Notes under the pieces: generated by a model | Databases searched by the model: none | What the model was told of the DNA's origin: nothing | The model's input: the letters and a program-made list of their open reading frames with translations, nothing else | Translations under genes and position numbers: made by a program | Shown: one piece after another, positions 54,603 through 63,854 of the stretch | How positions within the stretch are numbered: position 1 is the first letter of the stretch | How the letters are laid out: every line of letters starts with the position of its first letter | Assembly: GCA_027533425.1 (NCBI GenBank) | Contig: JAPZUD010000003.1 | Span: forward strand, 5,001-69,000 | Length of the DNA stretch: 64,000 nucleotides | Reading direction: 5' to 3' | From: Beijerinckiaceae bacterium | GTDB taxonomy: Bacteria > Pseudomonadota > Alphaproteobacteria > Rhizobiales > Beijerinckiaceae

Positions 54603-55445
54603 CTAGATGCGGTGGACGAGATCGATGATCGCCCGCCCCGCGAAACGCCCGACAAAGATCGTGTCCGTCCGAATGGCCTGTTCGCGGGTCTGGTCGCGCT
54701 GGACCATCCGGGCTGCGCGGGCCGTGATCCGGTAGACGGGGCCGGCTTCCACCGAATAGCCGCCGGAGGGCGGAAAGCGCAGCGGATCGGTCATGAAGAC
54801 ATCGCGAAAGCGTGCGCCGATGCCCTTTTCGCCAAGAACGCCGGAGAGCGGCGCGGTGGCCTGCTCCTCCTCCGTCGGGCTGGCGACCTTCTCGATGAAG
54901 ATCTCGACCGGCCCGACCAGGCTGATCGGCTGGATCCGGACGGAAACCCAGGCGCGGTCCTGCGGCGGCAGGGGTCGCTCGGCCTCCGGCTTGACGGGCG
55001 AGCGCAGACCGAGCCGGGTGAAAAGCTCGAAGACCGCAGCACTTCCACCTGCCAGCACAAGCGCCGAGAGGATGCCGGAAACAGGCGACACCGCCTCCTT
55101 GCCGCCGGAAAAGACGATGATCCTCGCCATGACGTCATAGCCGAAGACCGACACGATGATCCCGCCGAACAGGACCATGACAACGGTCTTCACCGCGCGT
55201 CCGTTGAAGAATTCCCGGTAGAGCCGCCAGTTGAACAGGGTGGTCAGCGCGGTTTCCATCACCGTCGCCACGGCCAGCAATCCGGCCAGTTCCGGCAGGA
55301 GCTTGTCGGTCAGGACCTTGGGCAGCCCCGACGGGTCCGGTGCCGGGTTCTGCGCAAGGGCAGTGCCGAGGCAGGCCACGGTGATCAGGCTCGCAACCCC
55401 CAGTTGCCTTGTCCAACCTGCCTTCATGGTCCAACCTGCCTTCAT
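54603..55445 (-). CDS. Exported three-helix membrane protein of unknown family
   Basis: A protein of 280 residues from the ATG at 55445. After a signal-like N-terminus (LGVASLITVACLGTALAQ) come three membrane segments (LLPELAGLLAVATVMETALTTL; TVVMVLFGGIIVSVFGYDVMAR; GILSALVLAGGSAAVFELFTRLG) and a C-terminal soluble domain of about 120 residues (WVSVRIQPISLVGPVEIFIEKV onward). No domain recognised. The start codon lies in a perfect 18-bp tandem duplication, so two in-frame ATGs exist (55445 and 55427). First gene of the seven-gene cluster, divergent from the chemoreceptor. Confidence 0.7.
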   Translation of the reverse strand: MKAGWTMKAGWTRQLGVASLITVACLGTALAQNPAPDPSGLPKVLTDKLLPELAGLLAVATVMETALTTLFNWRLYREFFNGRAVKTVVMVLFGGIIVSVFGYDVMARIIVFSGGKEAVSPVSGILSALVLAGGSAAVFELFTRLGLRSPVKPEAERPLPPQDRAWVSVRIQPISLVGPVEIFIEKVASPTEEEQATAPLSGVLGEKGIGARFRDVFMTDPLRFPPSGGYSVEAGPVYRITARAARMVQRDQTREQAIRTDTIFVGRFAGRAIIDLVHRI

Positions 55446-55446
55446 G
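55411..55446. repeat. 18-bp tandem duplication spanning a start codon
   Basis: GTCCAACCTGCCTTCATG occurs twice in a row (55411-55428, 55429-55446). On the minus strand each unit encodes MKAGWT, so the start codon and five following codons are duplicated in frame. Confidence 0.9.
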
Positions 55447-55621
55447 CCGCACCCCATCCACCGTTGCTGCATTCGCGCAAGCGGAGCCTGGGCCGGAGCG
55501 GAGCTCCTGTCTGTGGCAATCGCCACATCCGGGGCGACCCAGCCCGAGGCGGTCCCGGACAGCAAATGGATTTCGGACTCTCCTGAAATTGCGAAACTTT
55601 CTGTCCGGCGGCTTGCCGGAA

Positions 55622-55637
55622 TTATGTTTCTATTAAC
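55622..55637 (+). promoter_or_regulatory. CtrA-like box upstream of the chemoreceptor gene
   Basis: TTATGTTTCTATTAAC reads TTAT, seven bases, TTAAC, one mismatch from the full CtrA consensus, and ends 42 bp before the chemoreceptor start. CtrA controls motility and chemotaxis genes in many alphaproteobacteria. Confidence 0.5.
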
Positions 55638-55679
55638 AAGTCTGGCCGCACTGTGTTCAAATCCATGAGGAGATCATCG

Positions 55680-57425
55680 ATGAAACACGAAGATCTTGCC
55701 AAGCATTCATCCAATAACTGGTTCGCCAATCTCAAGCTGGTCTACAAGATCATTGTAGCACTCGCGGCCCTTCTGGTACCGTTGACTGCGTCAACAATTT
55801 ACTCGATGCAACAAGTCAACATCGCTGACCGGAAGATCGACCATGTCGCCGAGCAGAGACTGCCGACCTTGACACATCTCTCCACCATGGCGTTCGAACT
55901 TGCGGATTCGGTTGGCGCGGCACGCGGATACATGCTCTCCGGCGATCCCGCCTTCCGCGAGGCGCGGGCAGCGTCGTGGAAGTCCCTCGAGGAACATCGC
56001 AACGCCTATCGCGAGGAAGCCAAGACCTTCACACAGGAGATCAACCGGACGCGCTGGGCTGAGCTTGATGCCCTCCTTTCCGAGATCCGGACCCTGCAGG
56101 ACAGGCTCGAAGCCTCGATCCCCGTCAACACGCGCGCCAGCGAGGCTCAGGTCAGGAGTTATGGCGAGACCCAGGCACCGAAGATCAACCGTGCCATCGA
56201 GATCATCGAGGGCGACGGCAAGGGTGACGAGGGCCTGAAGAAACGTCAGGTCGCCCTTGCGGTCGGAGAGATCCGCGAAGCCCGGGCGACGATCGATCAC
56301 ATGATCATCGCGAACGAGGTGCTCGCCGGCCTTGCGCTGCTGGTCGCGGCGATCGTTGTCTTCCTGATGGTCCGCACGATCTCGCGCCCGATCGTGGCCA
56401 TGACCGCGGCGATGCGCGCAGTCGCGGCGAAGGAATACAGCGTCACCATTCCGGCGGTTGGCCGGCGCGATGAACTCGGTGCCATGGCCGGCGCCCTTGC
56501 CACGTTCCGTGACGGGCTGGTCGCCAATGACCGGATGGAAGAGGAAGCCGCGCGCCGGCGCGAGCAGGATGCCCGCCGCGCGGCGGAGATCGAGGCCGCC
56601 ATCGCCGAATTCGAGCGAACGGCGGAATCCGTCATGCTGACCATTTCCTCGGCCTCGACCGAACTCGCCGCCGCGGCCGACGATCTGACAAAGTCCGCCA
56701 GGGAATCAACCATGCAAGCCGCCAGCGTCGCAGCGGCTTCGCAGCAGGCCAGCACCAATGTCAGCGGTGTCGCGGCAGCCGGTGAGGAACTCAACGCCAC
56801 AGCGGGCGAGATCGCGCGGCAACTGGAATCGGCGACGCATTCCATCCGCTTCTCGGTCGAGCGGATGCGCGCGACCGATACCGACATCCAGGCCCTTGCC
56901 CTCGCCGCGGACAAGATCGGCACGGTGGTCGAACTCATCAACAACCTCGCCGCCCAGACCAACCTTCTGGCGCTCAATGCGACCATCGAGGCCGCCCGCG
57001 CCGGCGAGGCGGGCCGCGGCTTCGCGGTTGTTGCCTCGGAGGTCAAGAACCTGGCGGCGCAGACCGGCAGGGCCACGACCGATATCGCCACGATCGTGAC
57101 CGAAATCCGGAATGTGACCAACTCGACCATCGACTCGATCCAGGCGATCGATGGCTCGCTCCAGAGCATCGACCGCGTCAGCACCGAGATTTCCGGCACG
57201 GTCTCGCAGCAGCAGAGCGCAACGCTGGAAATCGCAGCCAATGTCCGCGAGGCCGCCAAGGGCACCGAGGATGTCACCCAGTCGATCGGCCATGTCTCCA
57301 GCGCGGCCGGCAACACAGCCGCAGCCTCGAGCCAGGTTCTCAGTGCGGCAACGGAACTCGCGCAGCAGGCCGAATCCATGCGCGAGAACGTCTCGAGTTT
57401 CCTGGCGCGGGTGCGCGCGGCCTGA
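55680..57425 (+). CDS. Methyl-accepting chemotaxis protein
   Basis: A 581-residue transmembrane chemoreceptor. First helix [24 protein letters not shown], then a periplasmic all-helical sensor of about 150 residues with no ligand signature I recognise, second helix [21 protein letters not shown], a HAMP domain ([35 protein letters not shown]) and the signalling hairpin with the conserved tip [39 protein letters not shown]. Start ATG at 55680 has GAGGAG seven bases upstream; earlier in-frame GTG/ATG codons lack one. No CheR-docking pentapeptide at the C-terminus (ends LARVRAA). Confidence 0.95.
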   Translation: MKHEDLAKHSSNNWFANLKLVYKIIVALAALLVPLTASTIYSMQQVNIADRKIDHVAEQRLPTLTHLSTMAFELADSVGAARGYMLSGDPAFREARAASWKSLEEHRNAYREEAKTFTQEINRTRWAELDALLSEIRTLQDRLEASIPVNTRASEAQVRSYGETQAPKINRAIEIIEGDGKGDEGLKKRQVALAVGEIREARATIDHMIIANEVLAGLALLVAAIVVFLMVRTISRPIVAMTAAMRAVAAKEYSVTIPAVGRRDELGAMAGALATFRDGLVANDRMEEEAARRREQDARRAAEIEAAIAEFERTAESVMLTISSASTELAAAADDLTKSARESTMQAASVAAASQQASTNVSGVAAAGEELNATAGEIARQLESATHSIRFSVERMRATDTDIQALALAADKIGTVVELINNLAAQTNLLALNATIEAARAGEAGRGFAVVASEVKNLAAQTGRATTDIATIVTEIRNVTNSTIDSIQAIDGSLQSIDRVSTEISGTVSQQQSATLEIAANVREAAKGTEDVTQSIGHVSSAAGNTAAASSQVLSAATELAQQAESMRENVSSFLARVRAA

Positions 57426-57446
57426 CCGCGCGGCCCGCCGGTCCCC

Positions 57447-58565
57447 TTACGGCGCCCGGAAGAGGTTCCGGTACCGCGCCGGATGGGCACGGAGATATTG
57501 CGACGCGGCGTTGACCGTGCCGCCGAGATGCGCGGCGGCATGCCAGGGCCAGCGCGGATCGAACAGCATCGTCCGCGCCAGGCCGATCATGTCGGCATCG
57601 CCATTGGCGACGATCGCCTCGGCATGTTCGAAATCCGTGATCAGCCCTACCGCCGCGACCGGCATGTCCGCACCCTCGCGGACGCGCCGGGCCAGCGGCA
57701 CCTGGTAGCCGGGACCGATCGGGATCGAGGCGCGGGGATCGATGCCACCGCTCGAGACATTGATCGCGGCGCACCCCCGCGCCTTCAGTTCCCGCGCGAA
57801 CCGGATCGAGCTGTCGATATCCCAGCCGCCGTCGATCCAGTCCGTCGCCGAAATGCGCACGGTGACGGGCCGCCCGGCCGGAACGACAGCGCGCACGGCG
57901 TCAAAAACCTCAAGCGGAAAGCGCATGCGGTTCTCGAGGCTGCCGCCATAGCCATCCTCGCGCCGGTTCGAGATGGGCGAGAGGAAATTGTGCAGCAGAT
58001 AGCCATGGGCGGCATGGAGCTGGATCCCGTCCAGCCCGAGCCGCATGGCGCGCCGGGCCGAGGCCACGAAGGCATCCCGGATGCGCTCCATCCCCGCCCG
58101 GTCGAGGATCTCGGAGGGATGGTCGCCCTCGATCATCGGATGGGCGCTGGGTGCGACGGACTGCCAGCCATCGGCCGCATCCGGCGGGATCTGCCGCCCG
58201 CCCCGCCAGGGCCGGTCCGACGAGGCCTTGCGCCCGGCATGCGCGAGCTGCAGCACAAGCGGCATACCTGACCATGCGCGGACGCTGTCCAGCATGGCCT
58301 TCATGGCCGCTTCCGTGGCGTCGTCATACAGCCCGACGCAGGCCGGCGTGATTCGGCCGATCGGCTCGACCGCGGTTGCTTCGATGGTCAGCGCGCCGGC
58401 GCCGGACTGGGAAAGCATCCCGTAATGCTGGATATGCCAGGCATTCATGCAGCCATCGATCGCCGAATACTGGCACATCGGGGAAATGACGATCCGGTTG
58501 GAGAGATCGAGGCCGCCGACATGGAGCGGCGTGAACAACTGGGGCGAAGCCAAGGGAGGACTCAT
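57447..58565 (-). CDS. NADH:flavin oxidoreductase, old yellow enzyme (YqjM-like)
   Basis: A 372-residue FMN-dependent TIM-barrel ene-reductase. Markers are LSNRIVISPMCQYSAIDGCMNAWHIQHYG (the Cys of the thermophilic-like/YqjM class), QLAHAGRKAS, GLDGIQLHAAHGYLLHNFLSPISNRREDGYGGSLENRMRF and DMIGLARTMLFDPRWPWHAA. It reduces activated C=C bonds of small electrophiles. The frame extends far upstream, but the ATG at 58565 gives the normal family length. Convergent with the chemoreceptor gene. Confidence 0.93.
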   Translation of the reverse strand: MSPPLASPQLFTPLHVGGLDLSNRIVISPMCQYSAIDGCMNAWHIQHYGMLSQSGAGALTIEATAVEPIGRITPACVGLYDDATEAAMKAMLDSVRAWSGMPLVLQLAHAGRKASSDRPWRGGRQIPPDAADGWQSVAPSAHPMIEGDHPSEILDRAGMERIRDAFVASARRAMRLGLDGIQLHAAHGYLLHNFLSPISNRREDGYGGSLENRMRFPLEVFDAVRAVVPAGRPVTVRISATDWIDGGWDIDSSIRFARELKARGCAAINVSSGGIDPRASIPIGPGYQVPLARRVREGADMPVAAVGLITDFEHAEAIVANGDADMIGLARTMLFDPRWPWHAAAHLGGTVNAASQYLRAHPARYRNLFRAP

Positions 58566-58805
58566 CCGTACGGGGAGGGAAACCGGGGGCGACAGACAGG
58601 CCGCGCGCATGGCCAGCCGTTTGAATACATTATGCATGCCGCTTTCGAGGAGGCAATCCGGCAGGCGCGGGCGGGAACCATGGCGCCAGTGATCCGGCGG
58701 ATTTCCGCCACCTCGCCGGCCCAGCCCGGCGGAATTCCGCCGGCCCGGAAACACGGCCAAGCCTCAAAGCATTGAAATAGCAGAATTATCCTGAGAATTC
58801 ACCTC

Positions 58806-58821
58806 TGGCATGATGCGTGCT
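58806..58821 (+). promoter_or_regulatory. Sigma54 (-24/-12) promoter
   Basis: TGGCATGATGCGTGCT matches the TGGCACG-N4-TTGCW consensus in ten of twelve defined positions, with the essential GG and GC dinucleotides at the right spacing. It lies about 60 bp upstream of the binding-protein gene. Two dyads just upstream, TCAA/TTGA at 58764-58775 and GAATT/AATTC at 58783-58800, could be activator sites. Confidence 0.65.
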
Positions 58822-58879
58822 GAGCCTGCCGGTGGAAATGCGCCGACCCGAGAATGCGCATCCATCAAGGGAGTTGACC

Positions 58880-59875
58880 ATGTTCAAGCCGATCCGCCTT
58901 CTTGCCAGATCCGTCCTTGCCACCTCGATCCTCGCGCTGCTTCCGGCCACCGCCGCTTGGGCGCAAGCCTACCCGTCCAAGCCGGTCTCGCTGATCGTGC
59001 CTTTCGCGGCCGGCGGCCCGACCGACACCATCGCCCGGCTTTATGGCGAACAGCTTTCCAAGACACTCGGCCAGCCCTTCCTCGTCGAGAATGTCGTCGG
59101 CGCCGGCGGCGTGACGGGCACCAACCGCGCCGTCAAGGCCGCACCGGATGGCTACACCTTCCTCGTCCACAATGTGGCACCGCATGTGGCCGGCCCGGCG
59201 CTCTATGCTGGCGCCACCTACAACCCGGTCTCGGATTTCGAGCCCGTCGCCTCGCTGGCCGAAGCGGCGATCTACATCGTCGTCCGCAAGGATTTCCCGG
59301 CGAAGACGCTCAAGGAATTCCTCGATTACGGCAAGGCCAATCCGGGCAAGATCAGCTTCGCCTCGGCCGGTTCGGGCTCGGCCACGCATCTCGCCTGCGA
59401 ATTGCTGAAGCTGAAGGCCGGCATCGACATGCTGCACATCCCCTATCGCGGCACGGGCCCTGCGCTCAATGACCTGATCTCCGGCAAGGTCGACATGATG
59501 TGCGACCAGGGCCTGAATGTCGGCCAGCAGCTCAAGGCTGAAACCGTCCGGGCGCTGGCGATCGCGCAGGATTCCCGCTCGAAGGCGTTCCCGGAAGTCC
59601 CGACCACCAGGGAAGCCGGCCTGGAAGGGCTGATCGTCAATGCCTCGACCGCGATCTATGCGCCGAAGGGCACGCCGGCGCCGGTCATCAAGGCGGTAAG
59701 CGAGGCGCTTGACCAGGCCGGACGTTCCGACCTGATCCTCCAGCGGCTCGAGCAGCTGGTCTCCGAGCGCCCCTCGGGTGACCGGATGACCCCGGACGGC
59801 CTGAAGCGCTTCACGGCCGAGGAATTTGCCAAGTGGACAACCACCATCAAGTCCTCTGGAATCAAGATCAACTGA
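58880..59875 (+). CDS. Tripartite tricarboxylate transporter substrate-binding protein (Bug family)
   Basis: A 331-residue exported binding protein: signal LLARSVLATSILALLPATAAWAQ and mature start YPSKPVSLIVPFAAGGPTDTIARLYGEQL, the Bug-family signature, later FLVENVVGAGGVTGTNRAVKAAPDGYT. Bug proteins bind carboxylates for TctAB-type importers or serve as sensors. No tctA/tctB gene follows; instead a DctB/DctD-type pair does, which suggests a sensing role or an unlinked importer. Preceded by a sigma54 promoter. ATG at 58880 behind AAGGGAG. Confidence 0.93.
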   Translation: MFKPIRLLARSVLATSILALLPATAAWAQAYPSKPVSLIVPFAAGGPTDTIARLYGEQLSKTLGQPFLVENVVGAGGVTGTNRAVKAAPDGYTFLVHNVAPHVAGPALYAGATYNPVSDFEPVASLAEAAIYIVVRKDFPAKTLKEFLDYGKANPGKISFASAGSGSATHLACELLKLKAGIDMLHIPYRGTGPALNDLISGKVDMMCDQGLNVGQQLKAETVRALAIAQDSRSKAFPEVPTTREAGLEGLIVNASTAIYAPKGTPAPVIKAVSEALDQAGRSDLILQRLEQLVSERPSGDRMTPDGLKRFTAEEFAKWTTTIKSSGIKIN

Positions 59876-59945
59876 GGGTAATGTCGGTCCGGGCGGCCCT
59901 CCGGCTGCCCCGGGATGACGGATCGTGCAGCCAGCGCCGAGACCC

Positions 59946-61706
59946 ATGCGAACCGCGATGACATCCGCCCTGATGGCGGGTGTCATCCTGTTTCTGGCGG
60001 CCGGCGCTGCGCTCTGGGCCTGGCTCTGGACCGGTCGGTCCATTGTCGACACGGCGCGTGACCGGCTGACCCTGTACGAAACCTCGCTCGATGCCGCGGT
60101 GGAGCGCTTCCGCTACCTCCCGGAATTCATGGCCCTGACGGAGCCCGTACGGGCCCTGCTCGACGCGCCCGATCCGACCCGTGCTGTGCAGGCCGATGCC
60201 CATCTCCTGCGCATCGCCCGTTCCGCCGGCGCCGACGTTCTCTTCGTGATGAATGCGGACGGGCTGACTCTTGCCGCCAGCAATGCCGGCGAACCCACCT
60301 CCTTCGTCGGACAGAACTACGCCTTCCGGCCCTATTTCCGCGCCGCCATCGAGTCCGGCTCCGGCCGCTACTATGCCGTGGGCGCGACAACCGGGAAGCC
60401 CGGCTATTTCCTGGCCTCGCGGATCGACGGGCCGCAGGGCCCGCGCGGGGTAGCGGTGGTCAAGGTCGATCTCGCGCCGCTGGAAGCCGAGTGGCGCCGC
60501 ACGGCCGAGAAGGTCGCGCTTGTCGACGAGCAGGGCGTCGTCTTCCTCGCCACCGATCCGGCATGGCTCTACCACCCGCTGGCGCCGCTGACGCCGCAAG
60601 CCCTGCATTATCTCGAGGAGACGCGGAAATACGGCTCACCGCCGCAGATCGGCCCGCCCTTGACGCAGGGCAGCAGCACCCGCCTCGGGCTTGCCCTGAC
60701 CACGCTCGAACCCTCGCCCGGGCAGGCCGAGACCCTGTTCGAAATGGCCCATTCCCTGCCTGGCCATGGCTGGCGGCTGATGCTGCTGGCCCCGGTGACG
60801 CGGGCCAGTGAAATGGCCTCGCTCGCCGCCTTCTCCGTGCTGGTCCTCGGTCTTGTCGCCTTTCTCGCCAGCACGGTCCTCGCCCAGCGCCGCGCCCATG
60901 CCCGGGCGCGGGAACGCGCCCATGCCGAGCTGGAGCGGCGGGTTGAGGAACGCACCCTCGCCCTTCGCGAAGCACAGGACGGGCTGGTCCAGAGCGCGAA
61001 ACTCGCAGGCCTGGGACAGGGCCTCGCCGGTATCGCCCATGAAATGGCACAGCCTCTCGCGGCAATGCGCGTCTCGCTGGCCAGCCTGGCCCATTTCATC
61101 GGCACCGGCGACAAGGCCAAGGCGCTGGGGACCACCGAGGGCCTCGCCGCCATCGCGGACCGGGTCGAGAAACTGGGCGCCCAGCTGCGGAACTTCGCCC
61201 GGCCCGACACCGAAGCGCCGCGGCAGGTCAGCCTGCAGGATCTCGTCCATGGCGCGGTCTCGCTGATCGAGCATCGCCTCAAGGCGCAGGACATCACGCT
61301 CGCGCGGCATCTCCCGGCCGGACCAGTGGTTGTCGAGGCAAGGCCGAACCGTCTCGAGCAGGTCATCGTCAACCTGCTCGCCAATGCGATCGATGCCAGC
61401 GAGGAAGCGGCGCGGCTGGAGCCGCGCGCATGCCGGATCGATGTCACGCTGGCCGTCGAGGGGAACGAGGCCGTCCTCCGCGTCGAGGATGAAGGCCCGG
61501 GCCTCGGTGACCTTGCCCCGGACCGGGTGTTCGAGCCCTACTTCTCCACCAAGGCCTCCGGGCGCGGCCTCGGCCTTGGCCTGTCGATCTCGCGGGGCAT
61601 CATGGCGGAGCATGGCGGCCGGCTGGCCCTTGCCCCACGCGTTGCGCGCGGCGTTGCGGCCGAATTGCGATTGCCCCTCGCACCCAGGGAAGGCGATGCC
61701 CGATGA
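59946..61706 (+). CDS. DctB-type C4-dicarboxylate/carboxylate sensor histidine kinase
   Basis: A 586-residue membrane kinase with the DctB plan: first helix SALMAGVILFLAAGAALWAWLW, a double-PDC periplasmic sensor (FVGQNYAFRPYFRAAIESGSGRYYAVGATTGKPGYFLASRI is the DctB ligand segment), second helix SLAAFSVLVLGLVAFLAST, then a coiled coil, H box GIAHEMAQPLAAMR, N box NLLANAIDAS, G1 DEGPGLG and G2 GRGLGLGLS. It should sense a carboxylate, possibly delivered by the preceding binding protein, and phosphorylate the DctD-type regulator with which it overlaps by four bases. Confidence 0.92.
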   Translation: MRTAMTSALMAGVILFLAAGAALWAWLWTGRSIVDTARDRLTLYETSLDAAVERFRYLPEFMALTEPVRALLDAPDPTRAVQADAHLLRIARSAGADVLFVMNADGLTLAASNAGEPTSFVGQNYAFRPYFRAAIESGSGRYYAVGATTGKPGYFLASRIDGPQGPRGVAVVKVDLAPLEAEWRRTAEKVALVDEQGVVFLATDPAWLYHPLAPLTPQALHYLEETRKYGSPPQIGPPLTQGSSTRLGLALTTLEPSPGQAETLFEMAHSLPGHGWRLMLLAPVTRASEMASLAAFSVLVLGLVAFLASTVLAQRRAHARARERAHAELERRVEERTLALREAQDGLVQSAKLAGLGQGLAGIAHEMAQPLAAMRVSLASLAHFIGTGDKAKALGTTEGLAAIADRVEKLGAQLRNFARPDTEAPRQVSLQDLVHGAVSLIEHRLKAQDITLARHLPAGPVVVEARPNRLEQVIVNLLANAIDASEEAARLEPRACRIDVTLAVEGNEAVLRVEDEGPGLGDLAPDRVFEPYFSTKASGRGLGLGLSISRGIMAEHGGRLALAPRVARGVAAELRLPLAPREGDAR

Positions 61707-63088
61707 GCCCCAACCCCGCCCCGCCGCAACCCGGACGTATCCTCGTTGTCGAGGATGACCGCATGGTCCGCCGTGCCCTTGTCGAATGGCTCGGCATTGC
61801 CGGCCATACCGTGACCGAGGCGGAGGATGCCGAGTCCGCCCTCGCGCATTGCGCACGTGCCGCGCCGGAACTCGTCCTGTCGGATATCCGCATGCCCGGC
61901 CTCTCCGGCCTCGACCTGCTGGCCCGGATCCGCGCCATCGATTCCGACCTTCCGGTGGTGCTCGTCACCGGCCATGGCGACGTCCCGATGGCGGTCGCCG
62001 CGATGCAGGGCGGCGCGCATGATTTCGTGACGAAGCCTTACGACCCGGACCATCTCGCCGCGATCATCGCGCGGGGCCTCGCCTTCCGCCGGCTGCGGGC
62101 CGAACTGGCCGCCCTGCGCAGCGGTGCGGCGGGTGCGAGCCCGATCGAGACGCGGCTGCTCGGCCCCTCGCGGGCAATGGAGCAGGTCCGGCGGCAGGCG
62201 CTGAAACTGGCGGCCCTGCCGGTGGATGTCCTTGTCGCCGGCGAGACCGGCACCGGCAAGGACGTTCTCGCCGAGGCGCTCCATGCCGCAAGCCCGAGGG
62301 CGCGCGGGCCGTTTGTGGCACTCAACTGTGCCGCGATCCCCGCCGACCTCGCCGAAAGCGAGCTGTTCGGCCACGAGGACGGCGCCTTCACCGGCGCGCG
62401 GGCTGCACGGGCCGGCAAGTTCGAGGCTGCCCAGGGCGGCACGATCTTCCTCGACGAGATCGAGAGCATGCCGCTGGCGCTCCAGGTCAAGGTGCTGCGC
62501 GTCCTGCAGGAAAGGCAGGTCGAACGCCTCGGGTCGAACAAGCCGCGCCCGCTCGACCTGCGCATCATCGCCGCCACAAAGGCGGATCTGCGCAAGGCCA
62601 GCGAGGACGGGCGCTTCCGGTCGGATCTCTTCTACCGGCTGGCCGGCGCCGAATTGACCCTGCCTCCGCTCCGCGTCCGGGATCAGGATGCGCTCCTGCT
62701 CTTCGAGCTTTTCGCCAGCCGGGCGGCCCGCAGCCAGAACCTGCCGGTGCCGCAACTTGCCCTCGCGGATCGGGAGGCAATCCTCGCGCATGGCTGGCCG
62801 GGCAATGTGCGCGAACTCAAGGCCGTGGCCGAACGCTTCGCCTATGGGCTCGTCGAGCCGCAGGGCGGGCTGGCGCGGCTCGTTGCCGGCGCGGATGCCC
62901 CGGCAGCCAGCGACGCTGGCCTGATCCCGCGGCTGGAAGAGTTCGAGCGCATGCTTATCCGCGCCGCTCTGGCGGAAACCGGCGGCACCGTCTCTGCCGC
63001 AGCCGAGCGGCTCGGCCTGCCGCGCCGCACGCTCAGCGACCGGATGGCCCGTCTGGGCATGGCCCCGCCGCGCGAGGCGAGCAGCTGA
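61703..63088 (+). CDS. DctD-type sigma54-dependent response regulator
   Basis: A 461-residue NtrC-family activator. Receiver with acidic residues in VVEDD and phosphoacceptor Asp61 in LVLSDIRMPG; AAA+ domain with Walker A GETGTGKD, the sigma54-contact loop ESELFGHEDGAFTGA and Walker B GGTIFLDEIES; C-terminal Fis-type helix-turn-helix TVSAAAERLGLPRRTLSDRMARLGM. The sigma54 promoter before the binding-protein gene is its obvious target, closing a feedback loop within the operon. Confidence 0.95.
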   Translation: MSPNPAPPQPGRILVVEDDRMVRRALVEWLGIAGHTVTEAEDAESALAHCARAAPELVLSDIRMPGLSGLDLLARIRAIDSDLPVVLVTGHGDVPMAVAAMQGGAHDFVTKPYDPDHLAAIIARGLAFRRLRAELAALRSGAAGASPIETRLLGPSRAMEQVRRQALKLAALPVDVLVAGETGTGKDVLAEALHAASPRARGPFVALNCAAIPADLAESELFGHEDGAFTGARAARAGKFEAAQGGTIFLDEIESMPLALQVKVLRVLQERQVERLGSNKPRPLDLRIIAATKADLRKASEDGRFRSDLFYRLAGAELTLPPLRVRDQDALLLFELFASRAARSQNLPVPQLALADREAILAHGWPGNVRELKAVAERFAYGLVEPQGGLARLVAGADAPAASDAGLIPRLEEFERMLIRAALAETGGTVSAAAERLGLPRRTLSDRMARLGMAPPREASS

Positions 63089-63106
63089 CACGGGCGAGAG
63101 CAGGCC

Positions 63107-63829
63107 TCAACCGGCCTTCAGCCGGGCCGTCAGCCGTTCTGCCGCCCCCAGCACAAGCCCGGTCAGGCGGGGGATCTCCGCCGCATCGAACCGGGTGATC
63201 GGGCCGGACAGGCCGAGCGCGCCGAGCAGGTGCCCGTCCTCGCCGAAAACCGGTGCTGCCACGGCCGCGCTGTCCGGATCGCGCTCCCCCCGCGACACGG
63301 CGTGGCCAGCCGTGCGAATTTCCGCCGCCTGCGGATGGCCGGCGCCGGACCAGACCGAGAGGACATGGCCGCTGGCCCCGATGGCGAGCGGCAGGAGGCT
63401 CCCCTCCTCGAGATGCGAGCGCAGGGGGCGCGGCCCGTTGACCCGGTAGAGGCAGAGCCGTGCCTCGCCCTCGCGGATGTAGAAGGCAGCCGTTTCACCC
63501 GCCTCGCGCGCCAGCGCCTGCAATTCGGGCCGGATGATCCCCTCGAGCGGGACGCCGAGCCGGTAGACCCGGGCCAGCGGCAGCACGGCCGGGCCCAGCC
63601 GGAAGCGCCCGTCAGCCTCACGGCGGAGATAGCCGAACCGTTCCAGCGACCCGGACAGCCGGAGCACGGTGCTGGGATAAAGCCCTGCCGCCTCGCCCAG
63701 CTCCTTGAGGGTGAGATGCGTGCGCCCCTCGCCGAAACAGGCGAGCAGGGCGAGCGCCCGCTCCACTGCTTCGACGCGCGGCAGCTCCGAAGTATCCCCC
63801 TTGCGCGGCTTGGGTGGTCGCCCGGCCAT
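63107..63829 (-). CDS. IclR-family transcriptional regulator
   Basis: A 240-residue IclR protein. Winged helix: VEAVERALALLACFGEGRTHLTLKELGEAAGLYPSTVLRLSGSLERFGYLRREADGRFRLG; effector domain: AREAGETAAFYIREGEARLCLYRVNGPRPLRSHLEEGSLLPLAIGASGHVL and later PVFGEDGHLLGALGLSGP. ATG at 63829 behind GAGGGG. Divergent from the HMG-CoA lyase gene, which it probably controls through the dyads in the gap. Confidence 0.93.
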   Translation of the reverse strand: MAGRPPKPRKGDTSELPRVEAVERALALLACFGEGRTHLTLKELGEAAGLYPSTVLRLSGSLERFGYLRREADGRFRLGPAVLPLARVYRLGVPLEGIIRPELQALAREAGETAAFYIREGEARLCLYRVNGPRPLRSHLEEGSLLPLAIGASGHVLSVWSGAGHPQAAEIRTAGHAVSRGERDPDSAAVAAPVFGEDGHLLGALGLSGPITRFDAAEIPRLTGLVLGAAERLTARLKAG

Positions 63830-63854
63830 GATTCCCCTCACTCCTCTTGACGAC

